Assembly: GCA_900553255.1 (NCBI GenBank)
Contig: USCI01000080.1
Location: forward strand, 1 to 10,884
DNA from: an uncultured Oscillospiraceae bacterium
GTDB lineage: Bacteria > Bacillota > Clostridia > Oscillospirales > Acutalibacteraceae
DNA: 10,884 nucleotides
Direction of reading: 5' to 3'
The translations under genes were made by a program, and so were the position numbers. This document shows positions 1-6,307 of the stretch, piece by piece. The notes beneath the pieces were generated by a model, which did no database searches, was not told the origin of the DNA, and was given only the letters and a program-made list of their open reading frames with translations. Position 1 is the first letter of the stretch. The number at the start of each line of letters is the position of its first letter.

Positions 1-1074
1 AACCCGGACGGCATCATGGTGCGTAGCGCCGCGATGCATGAAATGGAGCTGCCTGCTTCCCTGGCGGCGATTGCGCGCGCCGGCGCCGGCGTCAACAATA
101 TCCCGGTGGACAAATGCAGCGAGGCGGGCATTGTGGTGTTCAACACCCCCGGTGCCAACGCCAACGCGGTCAAGGAGCTGGTGATCGCCGGCTTGCTGAT
201 TTCTTCGCGCAAGGTAATCCCCGCGATCGAGTGGGCCAAGACCCTCAAGGGCAACGGCGACGCGGTGCCGAAGATGGTGGAAAAGGGCAAGTCGGCCTAT
301 GCCGGCCCGGAGATCAAGGGCAAGCGTCTGGGCGTCATCGGTCTGGGCGCGATCGGCATCCTGGTGGCCAATGCGGCCAAATCCCTTGGTATGGAGGTTT
401 ACGGCTACGATCCGTTCCTGTCGGTGGACGCGGCGTGGGGCCTGTCCCGGTCGATCCATCATGCGACCAGTCTGGATCAGATTTATGCCGAGTGCGATTA
501 CATCACCGTCCATGTGCCGCTGACCGCGGACACCCGGGAGATGTTCAATGCGCAGGCGTTTGCGGCTATGAAGTCGGGCGTGCGGGTGCTCAATTTCTCC
601 CGCGCGGAGCTGGTCAACGCAGCCGATATGAAGGCGGCGCTCGCGGACGGCAAGGTGGCCGCGTATGTGGTTGACTTCCCGACCGAGGACATGCTGGACG
701 TGGAAAATGTCATTGCAATTCCGCATCTGGGCGCCTCCACGCCGGAGAGCGAGGACAACTGCGCGGTGATGGCGGCCGATGAGCTGATGGATTATCTCGA
801 GAACGGCAACATCACCCATTCGGTCAACTATCCTGAGGTGTCGGTGCCGCGCTCGACCGAGACCCGCGTGTGCGTGCTGCACCGCAACATCCCGAATATG
901 CTCACCCAGATCAGCGGCGTGCTCGCCGCCGACGGCAACAATATCGAGACGATGACCAACCGTTCGAAGAAGGATTACGCCTATACCATCCTCGATGTGG
1001 TCGGGGACGTTGCCGAAGCCAGCCTGGACAAGATCCAGGCGGTGGATGGTGTCATCCGCGTACGCCGCGTGTAA
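1..1074 (+). CDS. serA: D-3-phosphoglycerate dehydrogenase, 5'-truncated by window edge
   Basis: Cytoplasmic enzyme oxidising 3-phosphoglycerate with NAD+ to 3-phosphohydroxypyruvate, the first step of serine synthesis. The frame is open from base 1 (reads NPDGI before the first ATG at 16), so the true start lies upstream. The 357 visible residues are about 30 short of the roughly 387 I recall for this family. In window codon numbering, the NAD-binding GLGAIG motif is at 114-119, the substrate/catalytic Arg is R201 (NFSRAEL), the probable catalytic Glu is E229, and the catalytic His is H242 in IPHLGAST. A C-terminal ACT domain begins near residue 295 (VCVLHRNIPNML), a domain that often binds serine for feedback control. 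The catalytic Glu-His spacing is short, as in the compact clostridial form. Partners such as serC would lie upstream, outside the window. The gene is convergent with the sucrose operon. Identity is near certain; allosteric control is inferred. Confidence 0.96.
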   Translation, partial: NPDGIMVRSAAMHEMELPASLAAIARAGAGVNNIPVDKCSEAGIVVFNTPGANANAVKELVIAGLLISSRKVIPAIEWAKTLKGNGDAVPKMVEKGKSAYAGPEIKGKRLGVIGLGAIGILVANAAKSLGMEVYGYDPFLSVDAAWGLSRSIHHATSLDQIYAECDYITVHVPLTADTREMFNAQAFAAMKSGVRVLNFSRAELVNAADMKAALADGKVAAYVVDFPTEDMLDVENVIAIPHLGASTPESEDNCAVMAADELMDYLENGNITHSVNYPEVSVPRSTETRVCVLHRNIPNMLTQISGVLAADGNNIETMTNRSKKDYAYTILDVVGDVAEASLDKIQAVDGVIRVRRV

Positions 1075-1091
1075 TCCCGTAACGATAAAAG

Positions 1092-1133
1092 CGCCCGCCG
1101 GCAGTTGTATCTGCCGACGGGCGTATTGCTTTT
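1092..1133 (+). terminator. Rho-independent terminator of serA
   Basis: Arms 1092-1104 and 1111-1123 pair over 13 positions with a single C/A mismatch (1098/1117) around a 6-base loop TTGTAT. A T-rich tail ending in CTTTT follows at 1129-1133. It starts 18 bases after the serA stop, so it most likely ends the serA transcript. Confidence 0.8.
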
Positions 1134-1140
1134 GTCGAAA

Positions 1141-1176
1141 TCCCCCGCCGGTGAATTTCACCGGCGAGGGATTTTT
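1141..1176. terminator. Second hairpin between convergent genes, probably bidirectional
   Basis: Arms 1146-1154 and 1158-1166 (CGCCGGTGA / TCACCGGCG) pair perfectly with a 3-base loop. After one mismatch the stem continues with TCCC/GGGA (1141-1144 with 1168-1171). On the + strand it is followed by TTTTT at 1172-1176, giving a back-up stop for serA. On the minus strand it lies directly after the kinase stop codon and is followed by ATTTCGACAAAAG, a weaker T tract, so it probably also ends the sucrose operon. The + strand T tract overlaps the kinase stop codon. Confidence 0.78.
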
Positions 1177-2135
1177 CAGATGCGGTGCAAAAGATTCAGC
1201 ACGTCGTTATACGATGGAAGTGCCGGTATGCCGCCTTTTTTGGTGGTGGTCAGACCGCCGACGGCGTTGGCAAAGGCCAGCATGTCCTGAATCTCGGCCG
1301 GGGTCCGTTCGGTGATGTCAGCCTTGCCCTGCAGCAAGCAGTAGAGGAAGCCGCCCGTAAACGAGTCGCCGGCACCGGTGGTATCGATGGTTTCGACGTC
1401 GGCGGCAGGCTGCGTATATCGGTCGTCCCCGACATAAGCGATACAGCCGGCGGGGCCCAGCGTCAGCAGCAGTGCTTTCATGGCAAACTGGCTGCGCAGT
1501 GCCGCGGCGGCTTTCTCGAGATCGCTTTCGCCGGTGAGGAAAACCAACTCCTCCTCCGATACCTTAACAAGATCGGCATACGGCATGGCGCGCAGAATAC
1601 AGTCGCGCGCATGCTCGGCGCTGTCCCACAGGTTCAGCCGCAGATTGGGATCAAAAACGGTGATGATCCCCTGCCGATGTGCGTACTCAGCCAGCCGGAA
1701 GCTGGTGGTGCGGGACGGCTCCGCGGTCATCAGCACCGAGCTGTAAAAAAATGCGCGGCAGTCGTCGATGAGGGCAAAATCCTCGGGAGCGGCTTCGAGC
1801 ATCGTATCCGCACCACTGCGGCGATAAAAGCTGAAGGAACGGTCGCCGTGCTCGTCAAGATGGACAAACGCCAGGGAGGTCTGGTAATCCGGTGACAGGC
1901 GCAGGCGGCTGACATCCACGCCGTTTTTCTGCACCACCTCCCGCAGGGTGCGGCCGAAGGTGTCATCGCCTACCTGGCCGATAAAGGCCGTGCGTGCGCC
2001 GAGCTTGGCCGCGGCGCAGGCCATATTGCCCGGTCCGCCGCCGGGGTTGCGCTCAAACAGCGGATTGCCGTTGGCGGAGGTGCCTGACGGGGTGAAATCG
2101 ATGAGCAGTTCACCGAGCGAAACAAGATCCCACAT
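1176..2135 (-). CDS. PfkB-family carbohydrate kinase, probable fructokinase
   Basis: Cytoplasmic ATP-dependent sugar kinase, 319 aa, a usual length for fructokinases of the ribokinase/PfkB family. The N-terminal sugar-binding motif NPGGGPGNMA is at residues 30-39, the fructokinase-like FDPNLR segment is at 161-166, and the C-terminal signature DTTGAGDSF is at 251-259 with catalytic base D257. The reading frame extends three codons upstream to a TTG at 2144, but that TTG abuts the Shine-Dalgarno stretch AAGGAAAGG. The ATG at 2135 sits 9 bases after it and is preferred. It is the last gene of the operon, 25 bases after the regulator's stop. The context predicts that it phosphorylates the fructose released by sucrose phosphorylase to fructose 6-phosphate. 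Family membership is clear; fructose as substrate is inferred from motifs and neighbours, and other ketose or ribose-like sugars are not excluded. Confidence 0.9.
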   Translation of the reverse strand: MWDLVSLGELLIDFTPSGTSANGNPLFERNPGGGPGNMACAAAKLGARTAFIGQVGDDTFGRTLREVVQKNGVDVSRLRLSPDYQTSLAFVHLDEHGDRSFSFYRRSGADTMLEAAPEDFALIDDCRAFFYSSVLMTAEPSRTTSFRLAEYAHRQGIITVFDPNLRLNLWDSAEHARDCILRAMPYADLVKVSEEELVFLTGESDLEKAAAALRSQFAMKALLLTLGPAGCIAYVGDDRYTQPAADVETIDTTGAGDSFTGGFLYCLLQGKADITERTPAEIQDMLAFANAVGGLTTTKKGGIPALPSYNDVLNLLHRI

Positions 2136-2160
2136 ACAAGTCAACCTTTCCTTGCGGTAA

Positions 2161-3141
2161 TTACCGGGTGCTCGCCCGGCATTCCAGGGTTACCGGAAAA
2201 ACGGTCCGTGAGGGTGCCCCCTCCTGATCGGCCTGCCGCTGAATGGCGTTGACGGCGTATATGCTCATCTGCCGGATGGGCTGCCGGATGGTGGTCAGCT
2301 GCGGGGTGGTCAGACGGGCGAGCGGCACGTCGTCGAATCCGACCACCTGCACGTCCTCCGGAACCCGCCGGCCGAGCGCGGCGCAGGCCTGCAGCACCTG
2401 TGCGGCGATGACGTCGCTGCTCGCGAATACGCCGTCGGCGTCCGGGTTGCGTTCGAGCACCTGCCGGATATAGTCGCCGTAATCCATCGCCTGGAACTGG
2501 GCCTCTTCGGTTTCAAATACGCGGCCCTCCAGGTGATAGCGGCGGCAGGTGTCCCGAAAGGCGGCACACCGCTGGTCCGCCGGCATCTGCACCCCGTGGC
2601 TGCCGCTGAAATGCAGCAGGCAGCGGCAGCCCCTGGCAATGAGGTGCTCGGTGGCGAGCACGCCACCCTGGAAGTTGTCACAGGATACCGACGACACGTT
2701 GCCGGCATCGCTGCGTTCAAAGGTGACAATCGGCAGGCCGCTTTCGAGATGGCTGCCGATATCCTGTGTGCGGCTGCATAACACCACCCCGGCCACCTTA
2801 TGGGCGCGCAGCATGTCGAGATATTCCATCTCCTTATACGCCTGATGGAACGAGTTGCACAGTAGCGTTTTGTAGCCGCTGGCCGAAGCGGCCATTTCTA
2901 GTTCGTTGACCACCTGGCTGAAAAACGGATGGGCGACCGAGGGAACGATGATACCGATCATATTGGTATGCCGTTTGGTCAGCGAACGCGCCAGCTCGTT
3001 GGGACGGTAGTCCAGCTCCTTCATGGCAGCCAGTACCTTTTCCCGCGTCTGCTGGCTGATATAGCCGCGGTTATTGAGCATGCGCGACACAGTTGTTACG
3101 GTCACGCCCGCCTTCGCGGCCACGTCTTTCAGGGTTGCCAT
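2161..3141 (-). CDS. LacI-family transcriptional regulator (ScrR-like)
   Basis: DNA-binding repressor of 326 aa, the standard length for the LacI/GalR family. An N-terminal helix-turn-helix spans about residues 3-22 (TLKDVAAKAGVTVTTVSRML), followed by the linker and hinge helix with NELARSL near 48-54. The hinge Leu in this family inserts at the central CG of the operator. The rest (from about 60, IGIIVPSVAHPF) is a periplasmic-binding-protein-like sugar-sensing domain. The start at 3141 is supported by AAGGAGAGG 8 bases upstream. The gene follows the permease after 68 bases and has its own promoter and operator in that gap. I remember similar wording (GYLSEKT, NLARSL, SDNFEGG) in streptococcal ScrR, a sucrose repressor; that comparison was not checked. 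Probable role: repressing the gtfA operon and its own gene until a sucrose-related signal appears. The inducer is unknown. Confidence 0.93.
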   Translation of the reverse strand: MATLKDVAAKAGVTVTTVSRMLNNRGYISQQTREKVLAAMKELDYRPNELARSLTKRHTNMIGIIVPSVAHPFFSQVVNELEMAASASGYKTLLCNSFHQAYKEMEYLDMLRAHKVAGVVLCSRTQDIGSHLESGLPIVTFERSDAGNVSSVSCDNFQGGVLATEHLIARGCRCLLHFSGSHGVQMPADQRCAAFRDTCRRYHLEGRVFETEEAQFQAMDYGDYIRQVLERNPDADGVFASSDVIAAQVLQACAALGRRVPEDVQVVGFDDVPLARLTTPQLTTIRQPIRQMSIYAVNAIQRQADQEGAPSRTVFPVTLECRASTR

Positions 3142-3171
3142 AGGTTAATCCTCTCCTTGGGTCCGCTCAAC

Positions 3172-3200
3172 AGAATACCATGTCATTCAGAGGATGTCAA
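3172..3200 (-). promoter_or_regulatory. Internal sigma-A promoter for the lacI-type gene and kinase
   Basis: Read on the minus strand, a perfect -35 TTGACA (3195-3200) is followed by a 17-base spacer and a -10 TATTCT (3172-3177, 4 of 6 consensus). It lies entirely in the gap between the permease and the regulator gene, so the regulator and kinase can be expressed apart from the main operon promoter. Confidence 0.72.
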
Positions 3201-3210
3201 TCGGTTGACT
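3195..3210. promoter_or_regulatory. LacI-type operator O2, overlapping the internal -35 box
   Basis: Minus-strand sequence AGTCAACCGATTGACA, a near-perfect palindrome with central CG, as expected for a LacI-family site. It matches the operon operator at 7981-7996 in 13 of 16 positions. Its right half is the -35 TTGACA, so bound repressor would block RNA polymerase. Its first base is the last base of the upstream permease stop codon. Predicted to mediate autoregulation. Confidence 0.8.
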
Positions 3211-4088
3211 CACATTTTCACAGCGCCGGCCGTTACACCGTTGATGATCTGTTTCTGCAGGAAAATATACAGGATAATGACCGGGATGGTGGTCATCACC
3301 AGCGCCGCCATGATGGCACCGTAGTCCACCGAATAGGTGCCGTAGAAGTCATAGGTCGACAGCGGCAGGGTAAAGAGCTTCCGCTTGGTGAGAATCAGCG
3401 ACGGCAGCAGGAAGTCGTTCCAGATCGCAAGAACATTGAGCACCACGATGGTGGCGGTGGTGGGCTTGAGCAGCGGGAACACCACCCGGAAGAAGGTACC
3501 GGTCCGGGAGCAGCCGTCGAGGGTGGCGGCTTCCTCCAGAGCAAGCGGCACGCTGCTTTTGATGAAGCCGTGATAGATGAACACCGCCATGCTGATGCTG
3601 AAGCCGACATGCAGGAAGATCAGGGTGGTGCGGTGATCGAGCACGCCGAGCACATTGCCGTACAGCGAGATCAGCGGGGTCATCAGCACCTGGAAGGGGA
3701 TGATCATGGCGACGATCATCAGCGAAAAGAAAAGCTTGTTGATTTTCCAGTCCGCGCGCACAAAGAAATAAGCGGTCATGGAGGACACCAACACAATCAG
3801 CGCCACGCTGACGCCGGTGACAAACAGGGAGTTGCCGAACGAGCGCAGGAAATTCATCTTATCGAACGCACGAATAAAATTATCGAAGGTCACACCGAGC
3901 GGGTCCACAAGATCCAGCGTGTACTTGAGGATGCCGCGGGTGGTTTTCAGCGAGTTGATGATAATCAGGATAAACGGGGCGAGATACACGAGCAGCAGGG
4001 CAAACAGGATCACCGTTTTCACCGCACGGCCGACCTTGGCGCCGGTGCCGCCGATCGCCATCGGACGGGTTTTTACCGCTTTTTCCAT
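3210..4088 (-). CDS. Sugar ABC transporter permease, MalG-type (CUT1 family)
   Basis: Inner-membrane subunit of a carbohydrate importer, 292 aa. An N-terminal membrane helix at about 24-46 is followed by roughly five more (near 85-110, 118-140, 155-175, 210-230, 258-278). The EAA loop that docks the ATPase is visible at about 186-207 (EEAATLDG...FFRVVFPLLKP). The frame is open 11 codons upstream to a GTG at 4121, inside the preceding gene. The ATG at 4088 is preferred because it overlaps the upstream stop as TAATG and has AAAGAGG about 10 bases before it. The overlap indicates translational coupling and roughly equal amounts of the two permeases. Substrate specificity cannot be read from a permease; sucrose is inferred from the operon. 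Confidence 0.92.
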   Translation of the reverse strand: MEKAVKTRPMAIGGTGAKVGRAVKTVILFALLLVYLAPFILIIINSLKTTRGILKYTLDLVDPLGVTFDNFIRAFDKMNFLRSFGNSLFVTGVSVALIVLVSSMTAYFFVRADWKINKLFFSLMIVAMIIPFQVLMTPLISLYGNVLGVLDHRTTLIFLHVGFSISMAVFIYHGFIKSSVPLALEEAATLDGCSRTGTFFRVVFPLLKPTTATIVVLNVLAIWNDFLLPSLILTKRKLFTLPLSTYDFYGTYSVDYGAIMAALVMTTIPVIILYIFLQKQIINGVTAGAVKM

Positions 4089-4969
4089 TACGCATCCACC
4101 TCTTTCCGTTTTCCGAGCCACACCTGAGTGACGGTAATCAGCGCAACGACGGCGAAAAGAATCAGCGCTTCCGCCTGGCCGACGCCGTATTCCTTGGAGA
4201 CGAAGGTTTTCTGATACACGTGCATGGCCGCGAGCTTGGTGGAGTTATACGGCCCGCCGTTGGTCAGCGAGAGGTTCAAATCGTAGACCATGAAGCAGCG
4301 CTGGATGGACAGGAACAGGCAGATGACAAAGGACGGGACCATCAGCGGCAGCACCACATAACGGGTGGTCTGGGCGCTGGTGCAGCCGTCGATGCCCGCC
4401 GCCTCGATCAGGTCGCGCGGCACACCGGTAAAGCCGGCCACATAGATAATCATCATGTACCCGGAATACTGCCAGACGGTGACGATCACCATGGCCCAGA
4501 ACGCCTTCGTCGGGTCGTTGAGCCACGAGGTGGAAAAAATCTCGAGGCCGAGGGTTTCGCCTACCGGCACCATAACCCGGTTGAAAATGAACTGCCAGAT
4601 AAAGCCGAGGATGATGCCGCCGATCAGGTTCGGGGTGAAGAAGGCGGAGCGCAGGAAGCTCTGACCCTTGATGCCGCTGGTCAGCAGGTAGGCAAGCAGG
4701 AACGCGATGCCGTTGATCAGCAGCACCGAGGCCAGCACATAGCCGACGGTCAGCAGCAGCGAATGCCAGAATTCGGCATCCTGAAACGCTTTGGCATAGT
4801 TTTCAAACAGGACAAAGCCGGGATTGGCGTTGATGCCGTTCCAGTCGGTGAAGGTCAGGCCGGCGCCGTAGATAAACGGGATGACCACCACGCACAAGAA
4901 CAGGAGCGCGGCCGGCCCGGCGAAAATCAGGAACAGCTTGAGATTGCCGAGCTTGGTTTTTTCTTTCAT
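4088..4969 (-). CDS. Sugar ABC transporter permease, MalF-type (CUT1 family)
   Basis: Inner-membrane partner of the downstream permease, 293 aa. Membrane helices lie at about 12-36, 68-95, 106-130, 157-180, 206-224 and 264-284. The EAA loop that contacts the nucleotide-binding subunit starts at residue 189 (IEAAGIDGCTSAQTTRYVVLPLM region). The start at 4969 is supported by AGGAAAGGGAGG ending 7 bases upstream. It follows the binding-protein gene after 42 bases and overlaps the next permease by one base. No long periplasmic loop like that of E. coli MalF is present, as is usual for Gram-positive CUT1 permeases. Together the two permeases form the channel through which the bound sugar passes. 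Sucrose as cargo is inferred. Confidence 0.92.
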   Translation of the reverse strand: MKEKTKLGNLKLFLIFAGPAALLFLCVVVIPFIYGAGLTFTDWNGINANPGFVLFENYAKAFQDAEFWHSLLLTVGYVLASVLLINGIAFLLAYLLTSGIKGQSFLRSAFFTPNLIGGIILGFIWQFIFNRVMVPVGETLGLEIFSTSWLNDPTKAFWAMVIVTVWQYSGYMMIIYVAGFTGVPRDLIEAAGIDGCTSAQTTRYVVLPLMVPSFVICLFLSIQRCFMVYDLNLSLTNGGPYNSTKLAAMHVYQKTFVSKEYGVGQAEALILFAVVALITVTQVWLGKRKEVDA

Positions 4970-5011
4970 GTCGGGACCTCCCTTTCCTTTCTGCGTATAC
5001 AGGCCGCCGGA

Positions 5012-6292
5012 TCAGGCGCCCTTGGACTTCCAGTAGGCTTCGATATCGCTGGCCAGCCCGGCGCGGTCATACTGGCCGTCGAGGTATTTCTGCATATAGG
5101 CGCCGACGTACGACCAGTGGTCGCTGGGCAGCATCGGGCCAAAGATGGTGCGGTTTTCGTCCACATAGGCCTTGATGCTCTGCCCGAGCGGGTCGGAGGG
5201 CTGCAGCGTGATGTTGGAAAAGGCCGGTACCATCTGCAGCGAGGTGACCATCGCCGCCTGGCCCTCTTCGTCGTAAACCAGCCAGTTGAGGAAATCCTTG
5301 GCCATCTGCTGCTGTTCGGGAGTGGCTTTGACCTTATCGATGATGATCTGCTTTGAGCCGGTACCGATCAGATAATTATTGACAAAATCGTTTTCATCGT
5401 TGCCCAGCGGCAGCGGCATCAGACCGAGTTCGGGCGGATCCGGGAGTCCGGTCAGGAAGGCCTCCAGATTCGGCCAGGCCCAGTTGCCGTTGAACCAGAA
5501 GGCCACGTCCCCGTCGGTCAGGAAGGAGGGGTCAAGCGCATAGTCAGCCGACAGCGGATCCTTCTTGTAGTAATTATTGGCGGCCAGCAGGTCGAAGGTG
5601 TCCATCAGCTGATTGAACCGGGTGTTCTCAATCAAGTTGACCTCACCGGCCCGCAGGGAGTCGATGAAGGCGTCCACTTCTTCGATGTTCTCCGACTGGC
5701 TTTCATACAGGAAGCCGGCATAATGAGAACCGAGCGACCAGTCCTCTTTGCTGATGAGCATCGGGGTGACCCCTTTTTCGCTCAGGCGGGCAAACAGTGC
5801 AGTGAGCTTATCCAGCGTATTATAGTCCTCCGGGTTAAAGGCTTCCCCTAGCGTCTTTTCGATCAGGGTTTTATTATAGATCAGCCCTTTTCCCTCGATG
5901 CCCATCGGGAAGGAGTATACCTTGCCGTTGATGCGGTAGGCGTGGGAACCGGCGTCGGCTACCCAGGGCTCATCCGACAGATCCAGGGCGCGGGCTTCGG
6001 CAATCTGCACCACGTCGGTGGTGTCGAGCATGGCGAGGATCGGGGGATCGCCCGAGGTGTACATCTGGGAAATCTTTTCGAACGGGGTGGTGCCGGCGGG
6101 GGCGGCGATAATCTCCACCGTGATGCCGGTCTTTTTGGTGTACAGCTCGGCCACATCTTCAAGTGCTCCCTGGATTTCGCCCTTGGAGTTCAGGAAGGTG
6201 AGGGTGTTGGCCGGGGTGGAGTTTTTGCAGCCGGACAAAAGCCCGGCGGTGAGCGCGGCAGCGGCCAGTGCCGCCAGCATACGGTACTTCAC
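5012..6292 (-). CDS. Sugar ABC transporter substrate-binding lipoprotein
   Basis: Extracellular family 1 solute-binding protein, 426 aa, a typical length. The N-terminus has a short charged region, a hydrophobic core and the lipobox LLSGC with lipidated Cys22, so the mature protein is tethered to the outer face of the membrane. The mature part has the usual two-lobe look (TLTFLNSKGEIQGALEDV near the start, and a late FLNWLVYDEEGQAAMV segment). The start is a GTG at 6292: a full AAAGGAGG lies 7 bases upstream, whereas the in-frame ATG at 6280 is 19 bases away. It follows gtfA by only 13 bases. It should capture the sugar and deliver it to the two downstream permeases. Resemblance in gene order to streptococcal msmE suggests sucrose or related alpha-glucosides or galactosides; the exact ligand is unproven. 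Confidence 0.93.
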   Translation of the reverse strand: MKYRMLAALAAAALTAGLLSGCKNSTPANTLTFLNSKGEIQGALEDVAELYTKKTGITVEIIAAPAGTTPFEKISQMYTSGDPPILAMLDTTDVVQIAEARALDLSDEPWVADAGSHAYRINGKVYSFPMGIEGKGLIYNKTLIEKTLGEAFNPEDYNTLDKLTALFARLSEKGVTPMLISKEDWSLGSHYAGFLYESQSENIEEVDAFIDSLRAGEVNLIENTRFNQLMDTFDLLAANNYYKKDPLSADYALDPSFLTDGDVAFWFNGNWAWPNLEAFLTGLPDPPELGLMPLPLGNDENDFVNNYLIGTGSKQIIIDKVKATPEQQQMAKDFLNWLVYDEEGQAAMVTSLQMVPAFSNITLQPSDPLGQSIKAYVDENRTIFGPMLPSDHWSYVGAYMQKYLDGQYDRAGLASDIEAYWKSKGA

Positions 6293-6299
6293 GTGGCTT

Positions 6300-6307
6300 C
6301 CTCCTTT
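6300..6307 (-). promoter_or_regulatory. Strong ribosome binding site fixing a GTG start
   Basis: AAAGGAGG on the minus strand, 7 bases before the GTG of the binding-protein gene. It overlaps the TAA stop of gtfA (TAAAGGAGG), so terminating ribosomes on gtfA are delivered to it. It decides for GTG 6292 over ATG 6280. Confidence 0.85.

Noticed and set aside
2136..2144. TTG at 2144 as start of the kinase
   Set aside because: It abuts the Shine-Dalgarno sequence; ATG 2135 has proper spacing and matches the family's N-terminus.
2139..2145. GTCAACC near the kinase start as a third operator
   Set aside because: Only half of the palindrome is present, with no matching right half and no promoter.
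3180..5356. Long + strand frames rich in His, Asp, Gln and Gly opposite the two permeases
   Set aside because: Their composition is that expected from the reverse complement of hydrophobic permease codons. The permease EAA loops on the minus strand are decisive.
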